64,000 nt of DNA from Rhizophagus clarus (lineage: Eukaryota > Glomeromycota > Glomeromycetes > Glomerales > Glomeraceae), in the NCBI GenBank assembly GCA_015698045.1, contig BLAL01000246.1, positions 930,001 through 994,000 on the forward strand, written 5' to 3'. The notes beneath the pieces are model-generated. The model ran no database searches. It saw only the letters and a program-made list of their open reading frames with translations, and had not been told where the DNA came from. This document shows, piece after piece, positions 22,083 to 31,466 of this stretch. Both the position numbers and the translations under genes were made by a program. Each line of letters begins with the position of its first letter. The stretch's first letter is position 1.

Positions 22083-23324
22083 TTAGTCAACCTCAGAAGA
22101 TTCGATGATACGATAATCAAGATTTAGCTCCTTACACATGTATTCTGATATTTTATTACGTACAGGAGTTAGTAAATTACGGCGCCATTCTACATAGTCC
22201 CCAACCGCATATCCGTTATGAATCCTTTCGGAGAGCCATCTGTAAAAGCCTGTCATCTCTGCCACCACATGATTAACACCGATCTCCTTTGGATTTGGAT
22301 AAAAGTTTTGAAACGTTTCAAATACGTCTTTATTTGCCTTCAGATAATCGGTCCACTTTTTCGTTCTATTTCCGTCAAAACTACTCAAGGAAAATAACTC
22401 CCATTGCTCTGGAGATTAATTACACAAGTTAATAAAATATCTATAGTGAAAGTAAATAAAATTTTTACTAACCAAAGACACCTCTGAGGTGTACAGATCC
22501 TTTTAATCTAAGATAATTGAGATTTAGGTATCCCTAAAATAATATGAATGTTACGAATTAAAACTTACTTATTCCTAAAAAAAAAAGTCAAGCACAAGAC
22601 TCACAGTCTTGATTTTCTCGAAATTCCTATCAGCTTCCAAACGTGCAATTTCGAGATTCCTATCAGCTTTCAGATGTGCAATTTCGAGATTCCTATCAGC
22701 TTTTTCTTTTGCGATTTCTTTCTCCAGACGTGTAATTTCTTTTTTGAGAACCTCCTTATCAAATTCATTTTGAAGACGCAGGTTGACAAATTCGTTTAGG
22801 TGACTTTTTTCATTCAATCCATGAATCAATTTCATCCTTTTTTTTTCGTCGTCGTGTTCTCTAGTTAGCTCTTTGATTTTGCGATTTAGATCTTTGATTT
22901 TGTTATCAATGAAGTAAGCTTTTAAGGTGTTTTTTAACTCTTGAGCATAAGGAAAAGTGCTGAACTGACGAACGATGGGCAACTGACGAACGGTGGGCAA
23001 GTAAGGTTTATTCAATATTTCTCCCTTAAAGTTGAACTGACCTACGGTGGGCAAATAAGGTTTATTCAATGTTTCTCCCTTAAAGTAAGGAAAGACACTG
23101 AACTGACCTACGGTGGGCAAATAAGGTTTATTCAATGTTTCTCCCTTAAAGTTGAACTGACCTACGGTGGGCAAGTAAGGTTTATTCAATATTTCTCCCT
23201 TAAAGTTGAACTGACCTACGGTGGGCAAGTAAGGTTTATTCAATATTTCTCCCTTAAAGTTGAACTGACCTACGGTGGGCAAGTAAGGTTTATTCGATAC
23301 AATAGAATGTCGAATACGGTACAT
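22083..23324 (-). CDS. Three-exon protein with NKPYLPTVGQ tandem repeats and a coiled coil
   Basis: Exons on the minus strand: 23324-22605, 22533-22473 and 22408-22083, joined by introns with GTGAGT...TTATTTTAG and GTTAGT...TCTCCAG. Exon lengths 720, 61 and 326 nt give one open frame of 368 residues. Residues 10-115 hold five to six copies of an 18-residue unit with the core NKPYLPTVGQFNFKGE (54 bp at DNA level); residues 130-240 form a charged coiled coil with a heptad-like repeat LEADRNLEIA/HLKADRNLEIA; the C-terminal 100 residues are a compact domain containing WTDYLKANKDVFETF, VVAEMTGFYRWLSERI and YVEWRRNLLTPVRNKI. I do not recognise the C-terminal domain. It sits inside element C and diverges from the RING-like gene. 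The repeat number may vary between alleles. Confidence 0.7.
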
Positions 23325-23339
23325 TGTAAGAAATTTAAC

Positions 23340-23695
23340 AAACCAGATGTGTAAAAAGAATCTTATATACAGTTCATCATTTAAATATTATCAAGCTGAA
23401 ATTTGAGGAGGTCCTCCTGCATAACATTCATTATTAAAATATCATTATTAAAATCATTTAACGTTAAACATCTTGTCAATTGATTTATAAATTTATTGTT
23501 TTTATCTGATTATCTATTAAGAAAAAGAGACCAATCAGGTCAAGCTATGATGTCTGGACCTGATTGGTTTTCTGATCTAAGAAAATCGTGATCGTGGAAT
23601 GCAAGAAAAACAAATATAGTATTCATTCCATTTTGTTAAAAGAAACATGTTTGCAATCTTTGATCTGAAGGGACGCAATACGTGATCAACTAGTC
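23340..23695. promoter_or_regulatory. Intergenic region between the element C genes
   Basis: AT-rich, no coding frame. It would hold the upstream region of the minus-strand gene at 23324. No specific site can be fixed. Confidence 0.25.
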
Positions 23696-24030
23696 AACTG
23701 TATCACATGCAATAAATGACCATCACAAAGAGCTGTTCAGATATTGTAGATACACCAGCTTCTATCACCACTTCCGCTACTACTGGAGACAGTCACATTG
23801 ACGAACGGAGTTAAAAAATATGGTACGCCTGAACTCACATCAAGTTTTTGCGCGAACAGGCTTAGGTCTTAGTGAGAAAGCTATCAAAATTTTAGAATGA
23901 CGGAGTTAATGATCGGGACTTTCTCAAGCTGACTGAAGAAAAACTTGAGCGTCATGGAATGAAAATGGGAACCTACGTCGAGGCTTGCAGACTTTGCTAG
24001 GAAGGTTTTCACCGTGTAAGTCTCAAAGTT
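23696..24030 (+). pseudogene. SAM-domain relic
   Basis: After a Ser/Thr-rich leader with stops, the plus strand reads DRDFLKLTEEKLERHGMKMG, the second half of the SAM-like domain found at 7391, followed by a peptide ending at a stop and then GTTTTCACC. Several stops interrupt the frame (for example TGA near 23898). It is a remnant of a SAM-domain gene inside element C. Confidence 0.5.
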
Positions 24031-24490
24031 ATTTGTTCGTCTATTTCATACATAAATAATAACTCTTTCGTCCCATTTCTAAGTAACCTACTCACTTAAG
24101 GACGATGATGGGTAATTGCTACAAAGTGTAAAGGAAGGATAGCCTGGCAAAATTCGACAAAAAGGTGGGAACTTTGGATATAGCCATTTTTGGTAATCTT
24201 TATTTCGCGCATGGAATTTGGGATTAACAAGGGGGGATTAACGTAATGACGAAATGCATTCGTCATTAAATGGAGATTTTCAGGAAGAGTCGCAAGGGAC
24301 CAAATCGGATCTGGAGAATCTATTTTCCTGTGAATTTCAAGTGCTATAAAAACGTCTGTTTAAGCAAATTAGCGACATTTTTTTCAGACCACAAGTATAA
24401 TGAGTGGGCAGGGTATGGAAAACCCAGAGAGCACAATGGAAGCTCCATTTGATGTAGAAAGGATCACTGCCGACGATATCAATATGGAGG
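24030..24490. other. Leader region of the RING-like gene
   Basis: No independent gene. An out-of-frame ATG at 24400 reads MSGQGMENPESTMEAPFDVE toward the next gene, suggesting that the original start lay here and that a small frameshift now separates it from the frame at 24498. Confidence 0.35.
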
Positions 24491-24497
24491 GGAGGGT

Positions 24498-25529
24498 ATG
24501 GAGGATATGGAGGGTATCGAGGATATCATAAACACCTCATTGGCTATACCCACTACCTCTACTCAAAGCAATAATGTGCAACCAGCTCACACCTCTACCT
24601 CTAACAGTGATACTTATAATGTGCAACCAGCTCGCACCTCTACCTCTAACAGTGATACTTATAATGTGCAACCAGCTCGCAATAGAAGCCTAAAAATACT
24701 TGCCTTGTATATATTGAAACATCTCCCGCCGGATTTTTCGTCTATTAAATCTAATGAAGCTATACCGGATTATGGGTCGTGTCAAGAATGTGAGATCCCA
24801 ATTTTAACAGAAGACCCACCTAGATCGCTCGTTCTAAATGTTTGTGGCGACGTTATCCATCGGACTTGCGCGAACAAAGTAGATAATCGTGGTGCCCTAC
24901 CCTGCTCATGTGGCGTGGTCGATGATAGTGATCCATTATTACCTTTAGAAGAAGTCGCGAATAATTCGAATGAATCCCGTAAGCGGACAAGTGTGGAGGA
25001 TACCTCCAGCAGAAAAAAAGCGAGAACTAGAAAGAGATCGAAAGGTGTGTCGCCTATGCTGAAAAAACTTATTGAGGAGTTGAAAACTTTACCAAGTTCT
25101 GTTGAGGATAACTCGGAATCGCAACCCGAAGCTCCAGGGAGTTTTACTGATTTACATGAAGCAATTATCCAGGCCGAAGGAAGAACTGTGACCAATAATC
25201 ATGAAATTATTAGAGCTTATTATTCGTTTGGCAAGGAACTTGAGAATAGGCTCACCTTCCATAAAATTGCGAATAGTGAGCGTAGGGCTCAGAGAAAATT
25301 AAACGATGAAGTAGGAAAACAACTTCCCAATGATCTCTCTCAAAATGCAATCGAGAAGAGAGTGGAAAGAGCAAGGAAGATTTATGACCTCTTCAGTGGG
25401 ATTGGGATTGATAAAATACAACGTGTATCATATTCCGCATTGAGAATTTCCAAGTTGGATTGGGATGAGATCGATATTATAAAAGAAGCGTTTGAGCTTT
25501 ACTGCTCCCGGTCACGTGATTTTCGCTGA
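24498..25529 (+). CDS. RING-like protein with the family's helical C-terminal domain
   Basis: The 343-residue frame starts at ATG 24498. Residues 35-60 hold repeats of TSTSNSDTYNVQPAR (three copies, 45-bp units). A cysteine-rich segment follows at about residues 93-138, CQECEIPI...VCGDVIHRTCA...LPCSCG, spaced like a degenerate RING finger. Next comes a basic, Ser/Lys-rich linker (KKARTRKRSKG) that looks like a nuclear localisation signal. The C-terminal 130 residues match the domain of the 18.2-kb gene (IIRAYYSFGKELENRL, YDLFSGIGIDKIQRVSYSAL, KLDWDEIDIIKEAF). The last codons and the stop (CGC TGA) are supplied by the right terminal repeat of element C. RING function is inferred only. Confidence 0.65.
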   Translation: MEDMEGIEDIINTSLAIPTTSTQSNNVQPAHTSTSNSDTYNVQPARTSTSNSDTYNVQPARNRSLKILALYILKHLPPDFSSIKSNEAIPDYGSCQECEIPILTEDPPRSLVLNVCGDVIHRTCANKVDNRGALPCSCGVVDDSDPLLPLEEVANNSNESRKRTSVEDTSSRKKARTRKRSKGVSPMLKKLIEELKTLPSSVEDNSESQPEAPGSFTDLHEAIIQAEGRTVTNNHEIIRAYYSFGKELENRLTFHKIANSERRAQRKLNDEVGKQLPNDLSQNAIEKRVERARKIYDLFSGIGIDKIQRVSYSALRISKLDWDEIDIIKEAFELYCSRSRDFR

Positions 25530-25559
25530 CCGATAGGTCAGTGGATTCGTTTTTATAAA

Positions 25560-26290
25560 TGCTCTGTATCAATGAAAAAAATAATAAAGCCCGCCCCTTT
25601 GATCTATCGATCTGCAGGGTGAATATTTTACATTTTTTAAAAATCCAATTAGGTTTCTCTCAGCTTAGCTGTCTCCTTTTTTTTCGAACCATAGTGAGAA
25701 AAAAAGGGCTATTGATTTTTAAATTTATGACCCTTAAGAGTTTAATGATATCATATATAACTAAAAATTTGATTCATATCTAGAAATAAATGTATAAATC
25801 TGATTGGCCAATCATCTTGTGATTTATAGAAACTCGCCAGCTCCTGGAACACTCCTAGAACTATCGAGGAACTGGGCTGTAGGTGCTTCGCACAGGGAAT
25901 TAGGGGAGATCTCATGTGATACGATATACAGCCACAAACTGATTTAGCCGAAAGCGCTGTGCATATGCATGTAAATATAAAATTAGCATAGCCGACCCTA
26001 TATAAATCCCTATAATCGAATAAAAATGAATTTGGGTTTAACAGTATGTAGTCTTACTAAATCAGCTACAAATCGATAAAGTTGCTTATAAAAATGAATC
26101 TGATATTTATTAGAGTATAAGTATTACTTATCCCCTGCCATTTATATAGTTTAGACTATTTTAGACTATTTTAGACTATTTTAGTCTATTGTGTAATATC
26201 AATAAATATAAATACCCTATTTGTAATCATTTTTTACATTTTTTTTTCTCTCCTTTTTACATTTTTTTTCTCTCCTTTTTAATTTCAAAA
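25560..26290. other. Spacer upstream of the Crypton gene
   Basis: No gene seen. TTTAGACTATT is repeated four times in tandem at 26150-26192. CT-rich blocks (CTCTCCTTTTTACATTTTTT, two copies) lie directly before the Crypton start and may be part of its promoter. A segment near 26125 (CCCCTGCCATTTATATAG) is weakly inverted at 28025-28045 (CTGTATAAATGG...CAGGGG), possible element ends. Confidence 0.35.
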
Positions 26291-26294
26291 TAAA

Positions 26295-27923
26295 ATGTCT
26301 AGTTTCAAAAAAGCCTCCGAATTATTAAATTCAAGTAATGATACTGTCACTATAAATGAATTAAAAGGAAGATTGACTCATTTAGAAAATAATCAACTTT
26401 CTGAAATACACAAATCATTATCAAAATCGTCTAATAAAGAAACATTTGATCGTCCTTGTATAGAAACTTTACAAAAGTATGTCTCTTCCGCAAAACCAAA
26501 AAATACTAACAAAAATACACGTTTATAGGTTTCTAGATTTGAAAGCTTTGTAAATGACACTCAACCAAACATAGATTTAATGACCCTTTATGACAAAAAG
26601 GCCATTGCAATGTTGTTATGTGAATTTATTATAGTTATTCAAACAAAAGACAAAAAGGAATACAAAGCAAACTCACTGTATAATGGTATATATGCTATAA
26701 ATCGGTTTTATCAGGAAATCTTTAAAGATAGAGAACCATTCAATATACATGAGGATTTTGAATTTAGAATAGTGCGTGATACATTACATACAAGAATGAT
26801 AGAGTTGGAAGAAATCAATAATGGTGAATATAATGGAGCTGATCCTCTTACTGATGAAGAAATGGTAAAAATCTTTGAACATCCTGATATATCAAGTAAT
26901 TCACCAGATGGATTATTAAGGAGAGTCTTTTTATGGGTAGGATGTTGTACAGCACGTAGAGGGGGATCATATCATAGTATTATGGCTAGCCATTTTAAAA
27001 AATGTGATGATGGAGGATATAACATTGTGACAATTCATGATAAAACTCACCAGGGAGGATATTATCACCAAACAAATTCTAATCAACAACCTGTTCATAT
27101 TATTCCACCAGATGAACCAGGAACATATGGAGCATGTCATGACATTAGAAAATACTTGAGTTTACGGCCTAATAATGCAGAAGAAAACTTTTTTTTTCGT
27201 ATTAATAAAGATATTAAAGGTACAATTTTATATGATTTCTTTCTCTACAATATTTTTAACACAAACTAATAAATTTCAATATATTATTTAGAAAATTGGT
27301 ATTCTACTTTTCATTTAGGTCGAGATAAATTATCTGGAATGTTAAAAGAAATTTGTAATATTACGGGTATTGACTGCACAAACAGAAGAATTGTAAATCA
27401 TTCATTACGAAAATGTACTGCGCAAAAGTTAAATGACGAAGGATTGGATTCACAAGCTATAATGAATGTAACATTGCACCGGTCCATTGCAGGATTAAAT
27501 GCGTTAGTATATATTATAATATAATATTTGATTTTTTTATTTTGTCATTAAAATTCATTTATTTTATAGATATCGAACACAAAATGAAAAGCAAAAATTG
27601 GACATCGCAAAGTTAACACTTCCAGGCATTTCAAAGGTATCTAATTAATTCTTTATTATAAATTATCATTATAATTATTAATTTTTTTTACACTTTATTT
27701 ATAAAAGGATATTTTAATGCAAGAAAATTTGGAAAAATCTGCTGAAGATCTAAATACGGAACAAAGAATTGAAAATTTATCATCTCAGGAAGAGACTAAA
27801 ACAGAACCATTCACTGAAATTCAAAATATCACAATTCTTTTAATGCGTAAAGATGATTTAATTGATAATTTTCGTCTTAAGTTTGTTAAATGTAGTAATT
27901 TTACTATTAACATTACAAAATAA
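26295..27923 (+). pseudogene. Crypton-type tyrosine recombinase (DUF3504-like), four exons, one premature stop
   Basis: Exons 26295-27219, 27292-27502, 27570-27636 and 27708-27923, all joined by GT-AG introns of 66-72 nt in correct phase. The catalytic set of tyrosine recombinases is visible: Arg in CCTARRGGS (about residue 222), a Lys-containing IHDKTHQGG, HSLRK at the start of the C-terminal box, HRSIAGLNA, and a Tyr in the following exon (YRTQNEKQ) that would be the nucleophile. The single defect is TAG 26526-26528, most simply a Trp codon (TGG to TAG) before VSRFESF. Such recombinases act on DNA in the nucleus, cutting and joining single-stranded or circular intermediates. The C-terminal exon is acidic with a coiled segment. 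Being otherwise intact, this is the least damaged mobile-element gene in the window. Confidence 0.85.
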
Positions 27924-28160
27924 ATAATTTGTCTAGTTATCTAGAGTAAATATGTACTAGAAATGCATAAATAAATATATATAAATTGATCATCCAGTAG
28001 GTATAAGTACAATCGGATAACTGTATAAATGGTGCCGATCAGGGGATAATACTGCTAAAATCGATAAAAAACACTACAAAAATACTATAAATCAATAAAT
28101 CGTTATAATTTGCTGAAATTGGTATAAATCACTAATTTATTAATAATTATACTTGGTGCT

Positions 28161-28922
28161 ATGATCATATTAGATAATATTTATAATAAAACTGTTCCTA
28201 GGCCTATCAATCTCCATCCTGGATATGATATGGAACATGTTTTTAACTGTCATCCTTAAACTGATAACTATCGATATGAAAAAGTGGTTGAAATAGAAAA
28301 ACAATATGATCATTTATCTATTATTAGCCCTCGTAAAACTCCCCAGCAATGGGCTAATCGTGTAAGAGATTCTCTGCAAGAACTACTTTTTAAGCGAGAA
28401 TATAGTTTATATCATATGTACTGTCCCTTCGCTTCCTTTAGGCAAGTAAAATCCACAACATGTTATGTTAATGGTGCTTTATATAGTACTCCCTTTGACT
28501 ATCATAGACCTAGTGTCCATAAAAGTCAGATGGTTATCTGCTTCAAATGCTGGAAATTGGTAAAGATTACTGAAGTAGAGCCTAGAAAAGTATATTATAG
28601 TGGTTGGGAAAGATGGACCCATGAAGTTAAATCTGAAGATTTGATGAAGAATCATTGGAATTACTATTGCTTCAAGGCCAAGACTGCAACTATAGCAAAA
28701 AATACTATGCCAAGTGCTTCAAATTTCGAGCCAGCTTGTATTTTGCCTGTCAGGCAAGAAATAATTTCACCAACTTCTTATCAATCACCAAATTGCAAAA
28801 GTAATATAAGTGAAATATTTATCTCATCTCGGTATGCAAAACAAAATAATTTAAACCATCTTAATCAGCCAAAAGGCACTGTGCTTAGATTGGGAGATGG
28901 GACAAAAGTCATGATTGTTTAA
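28161..28922 (+). pseudogene. Zinc-binding protein of unknown function (one early stop)
   Basis: Frame from ATG 28161 to TAA 28922 with one in-frame TAA at 28257-28259; the uninterrupted part starts at 28284. The central part has aromatic-rich segments (YHMYCPFASF) and a C-x2-C...H-x5-C arrangement, VICFKCWKLV and later NHWNYYC, which looks like a zinc-binding module. Residues near the N-terminus contain SPRKTPQQWANRVRDSLQ. I do not recognise the family; similar arrangements occur in reverse-transcriptase-adjacent and transposon-derived proteins of these fungi, but that is a guess. It lies 240 bp downstream of the Crypton gene on the same strand. Confidence 0.4.
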
Positions 28923-29109
28923 CCGGTTTGACTGAATGATTTCAAAAAATATTTTAATTATAGACTATTGCTTTCAACTGAAATATAATTTATTTTTTGC
29001 GCTACATAATCTGCATGGATGATCGCCTGTAAAAAATTGGCTATGCCATGATTTGCCTATTCTGGGTTAGATCCTCTAATCTATAACTATTTTAATAAAA
29101 TATTTTTCG

Positions 29110-29340
29110 AGTTCAGGAAGATCAATGAAATACTCTTAGAGATTCTTGATTGCGAGACAATATAACTATCAGTTTGAGAATTTCTATGCAACAGTTATCC
29201 AGCAAGCTTACAGGAATTATAAGAAGAGACCTGAATCTTTGGCAAAAAAAGTTTGGGAGATAGTAAGAAATGATGCTACTCCTAACAATAGGAAGTTTTT
29301 AGGTATGAAAAATGAATGGGGATATCAACCTTTAGGATAA
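29110..29340 (+). pseudogene. IQ-motif protein fragment
   Basis: The frame encodes NFYATVIQQAYRNYKKRPES followed by LAKKVWEIVRNDATP and KFLG. IQ-x3-R-x4-R type spacing is present once, and this wording is typical of a very common Rhizophagus protein tail. The frame opens without an upstream partner and closes at TAA 29338-29340. It looks like a 3' fragment of a larger gene. Confidence 0.5.
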
Positions 29341-29364
29341 ATTTGGTATGATAATTATTGCTTT

Positions 29365-29718
29365 TCAGCAAAAAATGATTGGATATACGAGAAGAGAGTC
29401 CAATTATGGAAACGATTAGATTTTGTAACATTAAAACTTGTTAATAAATTATTATATCAGTAAGACTATATAGTTGTTAGAGGTACATATTGGTCTGACA
29501 TGTTAAAATGGCCACGGAATCCCAAATATTATAGTATTCATAAAAAATATAATTATGCATACTTCATCAGAATTTCAGATTGTGAGAAATATAGGAGTAA
29601 ATTGGTAGAAATACAAAATATATGTGATTCACTAACGTTAAGAACATATTATGTTCTAGGAAAGTATTTTACTGTAAATTTCTCAGATTTAGATAATAAT
29701 TGTGAGTTTGTGCACTGA
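29365..29718 (+). pseudogene. Gene fragment, unknown family
   Basis: Plus-strand reading WIYEKRVQLWKRLDFVTLKL, a TAA near 29461, then a continuous peptide to TGA 29718 including MLKWPRNPKYYSIHKKYNYA and YYVLGKYFTVNFSDLD. Trp/Tyr/Lys-rich, no recognised domain. Possibly the continuation of the IQ fragment. Confidence 0.3.
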
Positions 29719-29719
29719 A

Positions 29720-30295
29720 TTTTCCAGATCAGTCCTTGACTAAAATTCTGAGCCACAATGCATGTAGACATGTGCAACATAAATTAATATGCTTTCAATC
29801 CTTGTTAAAGTGCATATAATGTAATAAGTGATACACCACCCTAAATCAGCTATAGCTCTGTGTGACTGCTTGTATGATAAAATAATTAGAAATTGATCCC
29901 CAAAAATATTTCAAATTTTTTCTCTATCTATCTGAATAGCATTTATTTATGAGTTTATTTCCTTTGGAGCTACAGGCTATTCCTACTAGATTTTGACCAG
30001 AGTATATTTATATAATGTTACTAGGCCTTTATTACTGAATGGTTGAGCAAGTGAAATAAAAAAGATTTGTATATGCATATTCTTCAATGTCTTTGCAACA
30101 TCAGGAATTTTTTTAGGGGATATATATCGATGATAAGGTCACATGATATATATCGATAATAATCAGATTCGTCAAGTAGTATTGATGTGGTTAAATGATG
30201 ATAAATTATCAGAGTTTAACCAAAATGACAAATATTGATATAGATATATATTGATGAAAAAGGCATATGATATATGTCGATAATAATCAGACTCG
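29720..30295. other. Spacer with ATATATCGAT repeats
   Basis: No gene. Three loose copies of TGATATATATCGATAATAATCAGA occur at about 30115-30300; the last abuts the element end at 30296. Confidence 0.4.
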
Positions 30296-31463
30296 CACAG
30301 GTCGAATGGTGGCAAATCAGTCACCAATCAGCTATCAATCGGGTATCTTATTGATAACTGATTGATTCAATAAGTATTCAATCAGGTGGCCGATTGATAG
30401 CCAATTTCCGCCAAAATCCATCATCAATCGGGCAGGCCGATTGATGGTCAACTGATGGTCGATTGATGGTCAATTGATGGTTGATTGATGGTCGATTAAT
30501 GGTCAAATTATAGTCAAATTATGGTCAAATTATGGTCAAATTATGGTCAAATTATGGTCAAATTATGGTCAAATTATGGTCAAATTATGGTCAAATTATG
30601 GTCAAATTATGGTCAAATTATGGTCAAATTATGGTCAAATTAAGGAGGTCAAATTATGGTCAAATTATGGTCGAATTATGGTCAAATTAAGGAGGTCAAA
30701 TTAAGGTCAAATTAAGGTCAAATTAAGGTCAAATTAAGGTCAAATTAAGGTTAAATTAAGGTCAAATTAAGGTCAAATTAAGGTCAAATTAAGGTCAATT
30801 TATGGTCAATTTATAGTCAATTTATGTGGTCAAATTATGTGGTCAAATTATGTGGTCAATTTATGGTCAATTTATGGTCAATTTATGGTCGAATTATGGT
30901 CAATTGATGGTCGAATGACCAATTTTTGTAGAATCATATAATGAATAATAAAATTTATTATAGTACATAATAAAACACATAGTAGTATCTTTATTTATAT
31001 TAATAACAGATAAATATTTAAAATAAAAACATTTATCATAATAATATGTTAGTATATGACTAATAAAGTTAGTAATATTTAATAAATAAATAGTAAAGCG
31101 TAAATATAAAAAGTTAGTAATAATTATAATAAAATACACAAATACAAAAAGTTAGTATTATGAAGAATTTGATAAAATTTATAAAAAAAAAAAGAAAAAT
31201 ACGTGATGATGTTAGTAAAATATAAAAAAAAAAAAAGAATAACATTAATAATAATAAAATACACAAATACAAAAAGTTAGTATTATGAAGAGTTTGATAA
31301 AATTTATAAAAAAAAAAAGAAAAATACATGATGATATTAGTAAATTTAAAAAAAAAGAATAATATTAGTAATATTAAAAAAAGGTAAAGTTAATACAAAA
31401 AAATAAATAAAAAGAAAATTCAAATGAAACCTTCAGGGTAAATTAAAAAGAAAAAATTATCCT
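30296..31463. mobile_element. Truncated second copy of the element A family (left end)
   Basis: From 30296 the sequence CACAGGTCGAATGGTGGCAA and the next 150 bp are nearly identical to 7970 onward. The GGTCAAATTA satellite (30450-30915) follows, then the AT-rich segment matching 8589-8792, and then two copies of the 124-bp repeat (31149, 31273). No right terminus is found before the next element starts at 31467, so this is an internally deleted or 3'-truncated copy. Relative to element A the middle (exon array and large satellite) is missing. Confidence 0.75.
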
Positions 31464-31466
31464 ATA

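Larger units (their letters stand above)
21468..25543. mobile_element. 4,076-bp element with CACTGACC inverted termini carrying two genes (element C)
   Basis: Left end CACTGACCGATCGGTCAGCG at 21468 and the inverted match ending GGTCAGTG at 25543; the two arms agree for about 32 of 34 bases up to TCACGTGAC. GATT flanks both sides (21464-21467 and 25544-25547), a 4-bp target duplication. The terminus and short duplication fit the CACTA/EnSpm group. The interior has a three-exon gene on the minus strand (22083-23324) and a RING-like gene on the plus strand whose stop codon lies in the right inverted repeat. No recognisable transposase is present, so either these genes are passengers or they belong to an element type that I do not know. 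Confidence 0.65.

Noticed and set aside
24782-25195. 137-codon minus-strand frame
   Set aside because: Antisense of the RING-like gene; the plus strand carries the conserved domain.
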